From Pleomorphomonas sp. (GTDB taxonomy: Bacteria; Pseudomonadota; Alphaproteobacteria; Rhizobiales; Pleomorphomonadaceae), in contig JARKNW010000029.1 in the NCBI GenBank assembly GCA_029976075.1, forward strand, positions 38,628-102,627: a DNA stretch of 64,000 nucleotides, written 5' to 3'. The notes below the pieces were generated by a model, which had not been told where the DNA came from, ran no database searches, and saw only the letters and a program-made list of their open reading frames with translations. Of this stretch, positions 57,335 to 64,000 are shown piece after piece; positions within the stretch are counted from its first letter, which is position 1, and every line of letters starts with the position of its first letter. The position numbers and the translations under genes are program-made.

Positions 57335-58879
57335 GTGTGCGTCGCGGATTCGCTGTTCGCTCATGGGGCATCCCAGCCGGACAAGCTGGCTATTGTTGCT
57401 GGTAGCCAGCGTCTCAAATATGGCGATTTCGCCGCCGCATCCGCCTCGCTGTCCTCCAGCCTTGCCGCGGCTGGAATTGGTCGAGGCGAACGCGTGCTGG
57501 TCTTCATGGATAACCGTGCCGAGGCGGCGATCGCCATTTATGGCGTGCTGGCCTCGGGAGCGGTCTTCAGCCCGATCAACCCATCGACCAAGCCCGACAA
57601 GCTCGCCTATGTGCTCGACAACTGCCAGGCCTCGGCCGTGCTGACCGAGGCGCGGCTTTATCCGGTGTTGACCGAGGCAATGGCCATCTCCGGATGCAAG
57701 CCGCTCGTCTGGTCGATCGCAGACCGTGCCGGAGCTTGCCCTGCGGGCGCCATGTCTTTCGAAGACGCCTTGGCGGCTGAAGCCGTGGCAAGGACCGAGC
57801 GAGGATCTGCGGGCGATCTTGCCATGCTCGTCTATACCTCCGGATCCACCGGGCGCCCCAAGGGCGTGATGATGACGCATGGCAATATCGCGGCGGCTGC
57901 CTGGTCGATTACCACCTATCTTGAGAACAGGCCCGATGACATCATCCTGTCGGTGCTGCCGCTGGCTTTCGATTACGGCCTTTACCAGCTCTTGATGAGC
58001 GTGCGGCTTGGCGCCACGCTGGTGCTGGAAAAGTCCTTTGCCTTTCCGCAGGCCATTTTCGACAAGGTACGTACCGAAAAGGTGACCGGCCTGCCGCTGG
58101 TACCCACCATGGCTGCGCTGATGCTGCGCATGCCAAGCCTTGAGCCGAACTTCCTTCCATCTGTGCGATACCTCACCAATACGGCCGCGGCGCTGCCCGT
58201 CGAACACATCGCCGGACTTCGTAGGCTGTTTCCCCAGGCTCGTCTCTATTCCATGTACGGCCTTACCGAGTGCAAGCGTTGCACTTACTTGCCGCCGTCG
58301 GAACTCGACCGCCGTCCCGGTTCGGTCGGTATTGCCATTCCCGGCACTGACGCCTTTGTGCTGGATGAAGATGGCAGACGCCTTCCGGCGGGTGAGGTGG
58401 GCGAACTCTACATTCGAGGTCCGCACGTCATGCAGGGATACTGGCAAGATCCGGAAGCCACGTCCGAGCGACTGAAGCCCGATCCTGAAACCGGAGGCCG
58501 TATCCTGGCCACCGGCGACCTTTTCCTGTCCGATGAAGAGGGATTTCTCTATTTCGTCGGGCGCAAGGACGACATCCTGAAGACGCGCGGCGAGAAAGTC
58601 GCGCCGAAGGAAGTGGAAGCGGTGTTGCATGCCCATGCCGATGTGGTGGAGGCCGTCGTGTTCGGCGTGCCGGATCCAATCCTCGGTCAGGCCATCGTGG
58701 CGCTGGTTGTTCCTCGCCACGGTGGCGTCAGCGAGCGCGAACTGATTGGACACTGCGCCCGCCATCTCGAGGATTTCATGGTGCCAAAGCACATCGAGTT
58801 TAGAGCCAGCCTGCCGAAGACTGACACAGGAAAGGTCAGTCGACGACTCGCAGCCGAGCAAATGGGAAAGCCGCTATGA
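57335..58879 (+). CDS. AMP-forming acyl/amino-acid ligase (ANL superfamily)
   Basis: 514 residues. Motifs: YTSGSTGRPKGVMMTHGNI (phosphate loop), YSMYGLTECKRC (A5), GELYIRGPHVMQGYW, ATGDLFLSDEEGFLYFVGRKDDILKTRGEKV (A7/A8 hinge) and the catalytic Lys in KTDTGKVSRR. AAGGAGG five bases before GTG 57335 sets the start. It would adenylate a carboxylate and load it onto the neighbouring carrier protein or CoA. The Cys-rich CKRC after GLTE is unusual. The size and motifs resemble the ligases associated with exosortase or DltA-like carrier systems, but substrate residues cannot be read by eye. Confidence 0.87.
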   Translation: MCVADSLFAHGASQPDKLAIVAGSQRLKYGDFAAASASLSSSLAAAGIGRGERVLVFMDNRAEAAIAIYGVLASGAVFSPINPSTKPDKLAYVLDNCQASAVLTEARLYPVLTEAMAISGCKPLVWSIADRAGACPAGAMSFEDALAAEAVARTERGSAGDLAMLVYTSGSTGRPKGVMMTHGNIAAAAWSITTYLENRPDDIILSVLPLAFDYGLYQLLMSVRLGATLVLEKSFAFPQAIFDKVRTEKVTGLPLVPTMAALMLRMPSLEPNFLPSVRYLTNTAAALPVEHIAGLRRLFPQARLYSMYGLTECKRCTYLPPSELDRRPGSVGIAIPGTDAFVLDEDGRRLPAGEVGELYIRGPHVMQGYWQDPEATSERLKPDPETGGRILATGDLFLSDEEGFLYFVGRKDDILKTRGEKVAPKEVEAVLHAHADVVEAVVFGVPDPILGQAIVALVVPRHGGVSERELIGHCARHLEDFMVPKHIEFRASLPKTDTGKVSRRLAAEQMGKPL

Positions 58880-59886
58880 CCGAAGTGTACTGTCAACAGA
58901 TGAGTCCTTTCGGCCCGGCTTCCCTCATGATCGATCCTTTTGCCGAGGTGGAGCGCATCGTAAGGGCACTTCGCTCGGAGGTGGGTGGCATCCTGCATAA
59001 ACGCGGGTTGGTGCTTGGCCTCTCAGGTGGGGTCGATTCATCCGTATCCGTAGCGCTGGCCGTGCGGGCGGTTGGTGCCAAGAACGTGCTGGCCTTGTTC
59101 ATGCCCGAATATGACTCTGATCCGGAAAGTCTGCGGCTTGGCCGAATGGTGGCTGAGACCTTTGGTGTGTCCACCGCCATCGAAGACATAGGTCCCGCCC
59201 TTGAAGCGCTGGACTGCTATCGACGTCGAGAGGAAGCCATTCGCGCTGTCCTGCCGGCTTACGGGGCGGGCTGGAAGTCGAAGCTGGTGATTGCCGACGC
59301 GAAGACGACCAAGGGATACGCTCTCACCTCTCTGGTGGCCCAGTCCCCTGACGGCGCATCGCAGAGGGTCGGCCTGCCACCGGCCGTTTATCTCGCTATC
59401 GTCGCAGCGACCAACATGAAGCAGCGCACGCGCAAGCTGATCGAATATACCCATGCCGATCGGCTCAATTATGCCGTGCTCGGCACCCCCAACCGGCTCG
59501 AATACGATCAAGGCTTCTTCGTCAAGAACGGCGATGGCGCAGCCGACGTCAAGCCGATCGCTCATCTCTACAAGAGTCAGGTTTACCATCTGGCCGAGTA
59601 TCTCGGTGTTCCGGCGGAAATTCGCGCTCGTCCTCCCACGACGGATACGTTCTCGCTGCCGCAGACGCAGGAGGAGTTCTATTTCTCGCTGCCCTGGAAC
59701 CTGATGGACCTCTGTCTCTTCGGTCTCAATCATGCCGTGCCGCTTGCCGACATAGCGACCGCCACGGGGCTTGCCACCGAGGTCGTGGAAAGCGTTCTCG
59801 CGGACATTGCTTCCAAACGACGGGCTACCGCGGCCCTGCATATGCCTCCGCTCCTTGTCGAACCGGTGCGGGAAGTTTCAACTTGA
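58876..59886 (+). CDS. NAD-synthase-like ATP-dependent amide synthase
   Basis: 336 residues. LGLSGGVDSSVSVALAVRA is the PP-loop, and AATNMKQRTRKLIEYTHADRLNYAVLGTPNRLEYDQGFFVKNGDGAADVKPIAHLYKSQV shows the NadE core with its P2 and K-GDG elements. It is some 60 residues longer than ammonia-dependent NadE and lacks the nitrilase glutaminase domain of the large form. It has an insertion around 59221-59390, and PTTDTFSLPQTQEEFYFSLPW replaces the usual acidic ending. It overlaps the ligase stop (ATGA). It could make NAD, but operon context suggests a second amide-forming step. Confidence 0.78.
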   Translation: MTEVYCQQMSPFGPASLMIDPFAEVERIVRALRSEVGGILHKRGLVLGLSGGVDSSVSVALAVRAVGAKNVLALFMPEYDSDPESLRLGRMVAETFGVSTAIEDIGPALEALDCYRRREEAIRAVLPAYGAGWKSKLVIADAKTTKGYALTSLVAQSPDGASQRVGLPPAVYLAIVAATNMKQRTRKLIEYTHADRLNYAVLGTPNRLEYDQGFFVKNGDGAADVKPIAHLYKSQVYHLAEYLGVPAEIRARPPTTDTFSLPQTQEEFYFSLPWNLMDLCLFGLNHAVPLADIATATGLATEVVESVLADIASKRRATAALHMPPLLVEPVREVST

Positions 59887-60305
59887 TGGCAAGCGGCGAC
59901 CGTCGAGTTCACTGGGCCACATATAGCCCCTGGGTCCCTCAGTACCCCGACTGGATGTGAAAGGTCGCATCAACGGCGGTGCGCTTGTGCATCGAACCGC
60001 GGACGTAGTCGAGGTCAGCTACGGGCTAACCCGATCGGCTTCATTGGCAATATCTCGATCGAGGCAGGCAATGTTTGCTCCTGAGAATATTGTAACCTAA
60101 AGGTAAAATTGAATAGTAAAAGTCGATATATATGTAAGTCTGTATTTAACCTGCTTTTTAAACCAAAAATATCCGGCCCAGGGAGTACTCCTTTTTGTGA
60201 GGGGCAATTCTCTCCTGGCACGGATATCCGGCCGCATGCGACGCTGCATTACGCGCCATGCCAAGCTGGCTCCGGAACCCAGGAAATAGCTGGAGCTGTT
60301 GAGCA
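59887..60305. other. Gap after the amidotransferase operon, AT-rich in its second half
   Basis: 419 bases. 60070-60180 is strongly AT-rich and likely holds the promoter of the next gene. On the minus strand, 59942-60025 can be read as a short coding-like tail (ending MHKRTAVDATFHIQSGY then stop), but it has a stop two codons upstream and no start. I do not call a gene, though it may be a decayed remnant. Confidence 0.35.
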
Positions 60306-60908
60306 ATGCGGCTGAAGATCCTGCTGGCATCGGCGATTTTGCTACAGTCGGTCGTAACGGCTGCGGCTATTGGTCCTGGTGGTCTGATGCATAACTTCAA
60401 GACCAGTCCTTCGGCTCGCTTCTTGAGCGGCGAGGCCAGCACTCTTGCTCCATTCGCGCACGTCGTCTTTTGTCTGAAGGTGCCTGACGAGTGCAAGGCT
60501 ACCGCCGGTCCGGAAGAGGTCGAGCTCGACGGCAGCAAGCTGAAGGAACTGGCCTCGGTCAACGACGAGGTCAATGCCGAGATCATCCCCAAGATCATGC
60601 CTGGGCTGGAGACTTGGTCCATCAGCCCGACCTACGGTAGTTGCCACGATTATGCCGTCACCAAGCGCCACCGCCTGCTTGCAGCCGGTTGGCCAATACG
60701 CGCCCTGCGTATTGCAATCGCCATGACTCCCGAGGGAATCGGGCACGCGATTCTCGTTGTGAAAACCTCCGCTGGCGATCTGGTCCTCGACAACCGGAGT
60801 TCCCGTATTCTCCCGTGGAAGCAGACCGATCTGCAGTGGATCAAGATCGAGTCGGCTGAAGATCCCCAGAAGTGGCTCAGTCTCAGGGGGCGCTACGCGT
60901 CGACGTGA
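60306..60908 (+). CDS. Periplasmic transglutaminase-like cysteine protease (BTLCP/DUF920 family)
   Basis: 200 residues with a signal peptide (cleaved near TAAAIG). The papain-like triad is visible: Cys in YGSCHDYAVTKRHRLLAAGW, His in GIGHAILVV and Asp/Asn in LVLDNRS. Related BTLCP proteins such as LapG cleave surface adhesins, while many rhizobial members are uncharacterised. No lapD-like or adhesin gene is here. GGAG about ten bases upstream supports ATG 60306. It is the last host-like gene before the integrase. Confidence 0.85.
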   Translation: MRLKILLASAILLQSVVTAAAIGPGGLMHNFKTSPSARFLSGEASTLAPFAHVVFCLKVPDECKATAGPEEVELDGSKLKELASVNDEVNAEIIPKIMPGLETWSISPTYGSCHDYAVTKRHRLLAAGWPIRALRIAIAMTPEGIGHAILVVKTSAGDLVLDNRSSRILPWKQTDLQWIKIESAEDPQKWLSLRGRYAST

Positions 60909-61141
60909 TCGGGGGGTATCTTGTCTCGCTAGCAGAGCGCGGCTTGCTGCCGGTCTTCGATGAAACACGGCAATGAGCTGCTTGCTGCCAAGCAATACAG
61001 ATGGTCAAACGTTCCCTGTCGTCTGATCTGCACGGCAAACAATATCTAGGAAAATGTTGGGTGGTACGGCCTACGGGATGCTGTTGCTGGGTAGAGATAA
61101 GCCATTGTACCATATAAAACTTATTTGAAATCAGTTGACTA
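60909..61141. other. Region between the BTLCP gene and the integrase leader
   Basis: 233 bases, falling in GC content toward the integrase. No tRNA or tmRNA is visible, so I cannot place an attachment site. The left boundary of the integrated element probably lies in or just before this stretch. Confidence 0.35.
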
Positions 61142-61198
61142 ATGGGTAGCGGAATGGGTAGCAGAATGGGTAGCACCCGCTTTCATACCACCCTATGA
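61142..61198 (+). CDS. Repeat-encoded 18-residue leader ORF overlapping the integrase start
   Basis: An ATG at 61142 opens MGSGMGSRMGSTRFHTTL and its TGA overlaps the integrase ATG as ATGA (61195-61198). The open frame derives from three 12-base direct repeats. The exact stop-start overlap suggests translational coupling. It could also be a by-product of repeats that serve as recombinase arm sites. No ribosome site is evident. Confidence 0.35.
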   Translation: MGSGMGSRMGSTRFHTTL

Positions 61199-61227
61199 GC
61201 AACCCTATGAGCAACCCTATGAGCCGC
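61142..61227. repeat. Two adjacent arrays of 12-base direct repeats at the integrase start
   Basis: Array A has ATGGGTAGC at 61142-61150, 61154-61162 and 61166-61174, a period of 12. Array B has ATGAGCAACCCT at 61195-61206 and 61207-61218, then ATGAGCCGC at 61219. Array B encodes the MSNPMSNPMS start of the integrase, so there are three in-frame ATGs. GAATGGGT, shared by array A, recurs in a palindrome at 63125. These may be integrase or excisionase binding sites. Confidence 0.85.
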
Positions 61228-62643
61228 CTCAAAGCCCCTCGCATTGCCTCAAAGACGGCAGCCTCCATGCAGCACCTAGAGCGCCGAGGGGACAGCTTTC
61301 GCGTGGCTGTTGCAGTGCCCCGAAAGCTCCAGAAGCTGTTCGGTGCGGCGATCATCCGCCAGCCGCTAGGTGTGATGTCAGAGGCAGAGGCGAACCGCCA
61401 AAAGCCACCACATGTCGCAAAGATCAAAGACTGGTTCCGCTATGCCGAGCTGACGGGTCAATTACCCTCGGATTACAACGGCGGCGCGCTATCGTTGGAG
61501 GAGATCGTAACGCTAACTCGGCAGCAGCTGGAGAGCCTCATCGCGCAAGGAAGGGATGAAGAGGTAGATGACGTTCAAGAACTGACCATAGATTCTGTGG
61601 CTGAGACGCACGGATTGGAGATGGCAGCCAAGCTGAAGCAAGTGCTCCAGCGGCAAGGCGAGACGCCAATTTACTTGGTTGTTGACGCCTGGCTGTCGGT
61701 TGGCACTTTGAAGCCGTCAACCCTGTCAGAAAGGCGGACTGAGACGAGGCGGTTCTTAGCTTGGGCGGCAAAAGTAGAAGGCTTGCCCGAAGCACATCTT
61801 ACATTCGACATGGTCGACCGCCGCTTTGCGAACCGCTATATGACCGAAGGCATGGAGGGCGTTCATCCAGCGACCAAGAAGAAAAGGGTGGGGGCCCTAC
61901 GGTCGTATTGGGCATGGGCAGCCGACAATGATCATTACAAGGCAGCCGTTCCTCTGGAGCAGCGGGTGAATCCATGGAAGGTGTCTAAGGCCAAGATTGG
62001 AACCGCGCCTAAGCCTAAGAAGCGTCCATTCACAGACGCTGAAGTGCGGAAGCTCCTAGACGAGGCCATGGCTATTCCACGGTATGGAGACGTGCTTAAA
62101 ACTCTGGCGCTGACGGGAGCGCGTGTGTCGGAGATCGTGAAGCTTCGGGCATGTGACGTGAATACTGCCCAGCGTTTCCTACGTATCCCCGATGGGAAGA
62201 CGGACGCTGCCGCACGTGACGTGCCAATCCATCCCGAACTTATGGGTATCTTCGATGCCAGAATGAAGGGGAAGACAGGGCAGGCGAGGCTGTTCGACGA
62301 CATACCTCTACCGAAAAATCCTGCCCAAGGCGCCGGCCATGCGGTCTCCAAATATGTGGGGCGGCTTCGGGACCGGCTGAAGATTGCCGAAGGTGAGGCA
62401 GAGGGGAGGCGTCAGGCCGCTGTCGATACCCACTCTTTCCGGCGCTGGTTTATCCGAAAGGCAGCAGACGTGGTTAAGACGAGGCCGGATGCTGGCTTCG
62501 ACGGTTGGACCATTGCCCAATTGATCGGCCATGACTCGGAAGACGACCCGCTCGGCTTAACGATGGTGCGCTACGCTGGCGTTGATGATCTGGGCATTCT
62601 CAGGAAATGCGTGGAAGCGGTGAAGCTGCCGACTGGCGTTTAG
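61195..62643 (+). CDS. Tyrosine recombinase (phage-type integrase)
   Basis: 482 residues. The C-terminal catalytic domain is complete: Arg in LTGARVSEIVKLRA, Lys near RIPDGKTDAA, HSFRRWFI (HxxR), the LIGHDS histidine and the nucleophile Tyr in VRYAGVD. An N-terminal arm-binding part and a SAM-like core domain (VVDAWLSVGTLKPSTLSERRTETRRFLAWAA) precede it. The length and the DUF6538-like opening (LERRGDSFRVAVAVPRKLQKLFG) fit alphaproteobacterial genomic-island integrases. It marks the left end of an integrated element that extends beyond the window. Codon use is less GC-rich than upstream genes. Confidence 0.93.
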   Translation: MSNPMSNPMSRLKAPRIASKTAASMQHLERRGDSFRVAVAVPRKLQKLFGAAIIRQPLGVMSEAEANRQKPPHVAKIKDWFRYAELTGQLPSDYNGGALSLEEIVTLTRQQLESLIAQGRDEEVDDVQELTIDSVAETHGLEMAAKLKQVLQRQGETPIYLVVDAWLSVGTLKPSTLSERRTETRRFLAWAAKVEGLPEAHLTFDMVDRRFANRYMTEGMEGVHPATKKKRVGALRSYWAWAADNDHYKAAVPLEQRVNPWKVSKAKIGTAPKPKKRPFTDAEVRKLLDEAMAIPRYGDVLKTLALTGARVSEIVKLRACDVNTAQRFLRIPDGKTDAAARDVPIHPELMGIFDARMKGKTGQARLFDDIPLPKNPAQGAGHAVSKYVGRLRDRLKIAEGEAEGRRQAAVDTHSFRRWFIRKAADVVKTRPDAGFDGWTIAQLIGHDSEDDPLGLTMVRYAGVDDLGILRKCVEAVKLPTGV

Positions 62644-62688
62644 GGGTGGTCACCCGGCAGAGAGGATACCCGGCCGGGCGAACCGGGG

Positions 62689-63122
62689 CTAACGCAGCGC
62701 GGCGAGCAAAGCTGTCCAGCATCCGGCAACAAGCTTTGCGATGGCGCTTTCGGCGACCGTATGGCCGAGCTGGCCAAGGATGCCGGTCGGCGGCTTGTGC
62801 TCAATGGTAGGAGGCCCATTTGCCGAACCCATCTCGATCCCATGGACCGACACTTGGCCGTGGGGAGCGTAGATGAGGATGGTGTTGGAGGTGGGGGGCG
62901 GCTCGGTAGACGTGATAGAGGACTCCTGGATGTCCCCCTGCGGTTTCCCTTGACTCGCTCAAGCTGCCGCTTAAGCTTGTCTCGCTTTGGAGGCCCCGCA
63001 GGGGGCGTTTCAATCGGAGACCCGGTTGGTGGTAGGACGCCTTCCGGGTCTTCTGCTTCGCCATTCGCGACATCGACGAGCACCCAGAGTCCACCGATAC
63101 CTTTAACGAATCGGTAACCCAT
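62689..63122 (-). pseudogene. Frame-split small gene of the integrated element
   Basis: From ATG 63122 the minus strand encodes MGYRFVKGIGGLWVLVDVANG and continues plausibly to KRDKLKRQLERVKGNRRG. The in-frame remainder is low-complexity Ser/Pro/Arg. One base back in frame, a convincing sequence continues: DIQESSITSTEPP, then ILIYAPHGQVSVHGIEMGSANG and LGQLGHTVAESAIAKLVAGCW, to TAG at 62689-62691. The switch falls at the five-G run 62934-62938. This is a -1 shift: a mutation, a sequencing slip or programmed frameshifting. Convergent with the integrase. No known family. Confidence 0.45.
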
Positions 63123-63132
63123 TCGAATGGGT
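63117..63132. promoter_or_regulatory. 16-base perfect palindrome over a start codon
   Basis: ACCCATTC is followed by its exact complement GAATGGGT and covers the ATG at 63122 of the minus-strand gene. It shares GAATGGGT with the repeats upstream of the integrase. An operator for an element-encoded regulator is possible; no regulator gene is seen in the window. Confidence 0.5.
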
Positions 63133-63407
63133 GCTGTTGATGTCGCCCGGAAAGCCTAGCCCCTTTTTTGACGCACAGGGGGCGACTGGTGGCGCTTACC
63201 CCAACATTCACAAGTAAGCCCATTTCTCGGGGGTAACCCACTTTACAAGCTGTGGAAAACGTCGTGCGTCTCGTTGAGAATCAAAAGGAATCTCTCGCCG
63301 TCGGTGTCGGGATTTACGCGCAGCTCACGCCATCGCCATCACCTGTCAGTAGGCAACACGCTTTGCATCGCGTATGTTCTCCTTCTGTTCACGTGGAGAA
63401 CCTGACG
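63133..63407. other. Divergent spacer within the integrated element
   Basis: About 275 bases between the frame-split gene and the two small plus-strand genes. It probably contains both promoters. The long upstream extension of the next gene (open to 63252) lacks a ribosome site and is not favoured. Confidence 0.35.
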
Positions 63408-63644
63408 ATGCCCGACGAGAAGCCCCTACGGCCAGCCACCAAGGACGAGACGATTGACACCCTGTCTTTCGCCCTTCGTTTCAACGGAAAGAAGCGCACC
63501 CACAGCGCCGACGAGTTCATGGCCACGCTCATGGCGAAGCACTTGGCCGAGCATCTTGAGCTAGCCGGGTACGTCATCATGAAGAAGCCACCGGCTGGGC
63601 CTCATGACAATCCGGGTCTTTGGTACCCCGAGAAGCCTAAATGA
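63408..63644 (+). CDS. Small hypothetical protein of the integrated element
   Basis: 78 residues. GGAGA lies nine bases before ATG 63408. The protein reads MPDEKPLRPATKDETIDTLS at its start, contains helical DEFMATLMAKHLAEHLELAGYVIMKK and ends PGLWYPEKPK. I recognise no family. It is coupled to the next gene by an ATGA overlap. Confidence 0.6.
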   Translation: MPDEKPLRPATKDETIDTLSFALRFNGKKRTHSADEFMATLMAKHLAEHLELAGYVIMKKPPAGPHDNPGLWYPEKPK

Positions 63645-64000
63645 GGGAACTCAACACCCTTGAGGAAGCCAAGGCGGCAGGGGGAACGCATCTTTGTTTC
63701 CTGTGCGAGAACTGCCGCCGCTCAAGCTCGATCATGATTGACGTGGTCATGCGGAAAACCCGTTACAGAACCGTCGACGAAGTTCAGACGGTCTTCAAGT
63801 GCAAGCGCTGCAACCGCAGGCCCGACCGCGTCATGGTCTCCGAGCCGGATAGCAAGGGGCTCCACTACTTCAACTACGTGGTCGCGGTCTGGAACGATGT
63901 CCGGCTTGAGGTTGATCACGTCGAGGCAGCCTCGATGCACCTTGAGGACATACGGCCGGCCTTTCGGCTAACCGCCAAGAGGTTTTCCAAGCGGTGGGTG
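63641..64000 (+). CDS. Zinc-ribbon-like hypothetical protein (3' partial)
   Basis: Open from ATG 63641, inside the stop of the previous gene, to the right edge (120 codons, no stop yet). Two CxxC pairs, CFLCENC near residues 19-25 and FKCKRCNR near residues 54-61, suggest one zinc ribbon or knuckle. Such short zinc-ribbon proteins are common in phages and integrative elements; the function is unknown. The gene continues beyond the window. Confidence 0.65.
   Translation, partial: MRELNTLEEAKAAGGTHLCFLCENCRRSSSIMIDVVMRKTRYRTVDEVQTVFKCKRCNRRPDRVMVSEPDSKGLHYFNYVVAVWNDVRLEVDHVEAASMHLEDIRPAFRLTAKRFSKRWV

Noticed and set aside
59942..60025. Short coding-like minus-strand tail
   Set aside because: It has a stop two codons upstream and no start; too little to call a pseudogene.
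60909..61141. tRNA or other attachment-site gene beside the integrase
   Set aside because: No cloverleaf, CCA end or tmRNA-like sequence could be recognised.

Overview
The window is a GC-rich, densely coding bacterial chromosome segment. It suggests an alphaproteobacterium of the order Hyphomicrobiales (Rhizobiales), possibly a Pleomorphomonas-like genus. The grounds are the many ABC and TRAP carbohydrate or organic-acid transporters, LysR/GntR/DeoR regulators beside small catabolic operons, a FUR-free FTR1/EfeO/EfeB iron operon, and a ribD-ribE-ribBA-ribH operon under an FMN riboswitch. The genus is a guess from gene content; no rRNA or tRNA gene is visible in the window.

Layout. 1-1227: 3' part of a histidine/phenylalanine ammonia-lyase homologue that lacks the MIO-forming Ala-Ser-Gly. 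1546-5747: efe-type iron uptake operon (FTR1 permease, cupredoxin-EfeO, EfeB DyP peroxidase, second EfeO/EfeM). 5811-9323 (minus): riboflavin operon with FMN riboswitch. 9442-11985 (minus): SsuABC-like ABC importer. 12028-14078: pabB-pabA. 14079-16642: methylmalonate-semialdehyde dehydrogenase with divergent LysR. 16768-17625: cysE. 17703-21526 (minus): hydratase plus TRAP transporter, facing a GntR regulator over an operator-like repeat. 22538-24016: rhamnulokinase-type FGGY kinase. 24378-27184: cstA, its small partner, and a periplasmic rhodanese. 27194-28867: GH13 alpha-glucosidase. 29155-31749: aldo/keto reductase, SDR, and an epimerase/dehydratase broken by an internal deletion; then LysR and HAD phosphatase. 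33595-36370: COG2984-type ABC importer of unknown substrate. 36660-41118: fucose operon (DeoR, class II aldolase, FucI, aldo/keto reductase). 41692-45850: xylFGH preceded by a long leader rich in inverted repeats. 46304-52943: small secreted protein, M19 dipeptidase, DUF2249 protein, glycogen phosphorylase, PrmB and a DUF1003 membrane protein.

The most unusual region is 53203-59886: six tightly coupled genes encoding a HemK-like methyltransferase core, a GNAT-type acyltransferase, an AsnB-like glutamine amidotransferase, a stand-alone acyl carrier protein, an AMP-forming acyl/amino-acid ligase and a divergent NAD-synthase-like amide synthase. Together they look like an uncharacterised carrier-protein-based pathway that activates, amidates, and perhaps N-methylates or N-acylates a small carboxylate. 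I do not know its product.

60306-64000: a periplasmic transglutaminase-like cysteine protease (BTLCP), then a tyrosine integrase with a repeat-rich leader and small genes typical of an integrated element, which runs off the right edge. The integrated element's far end and attachment site are not in the window.
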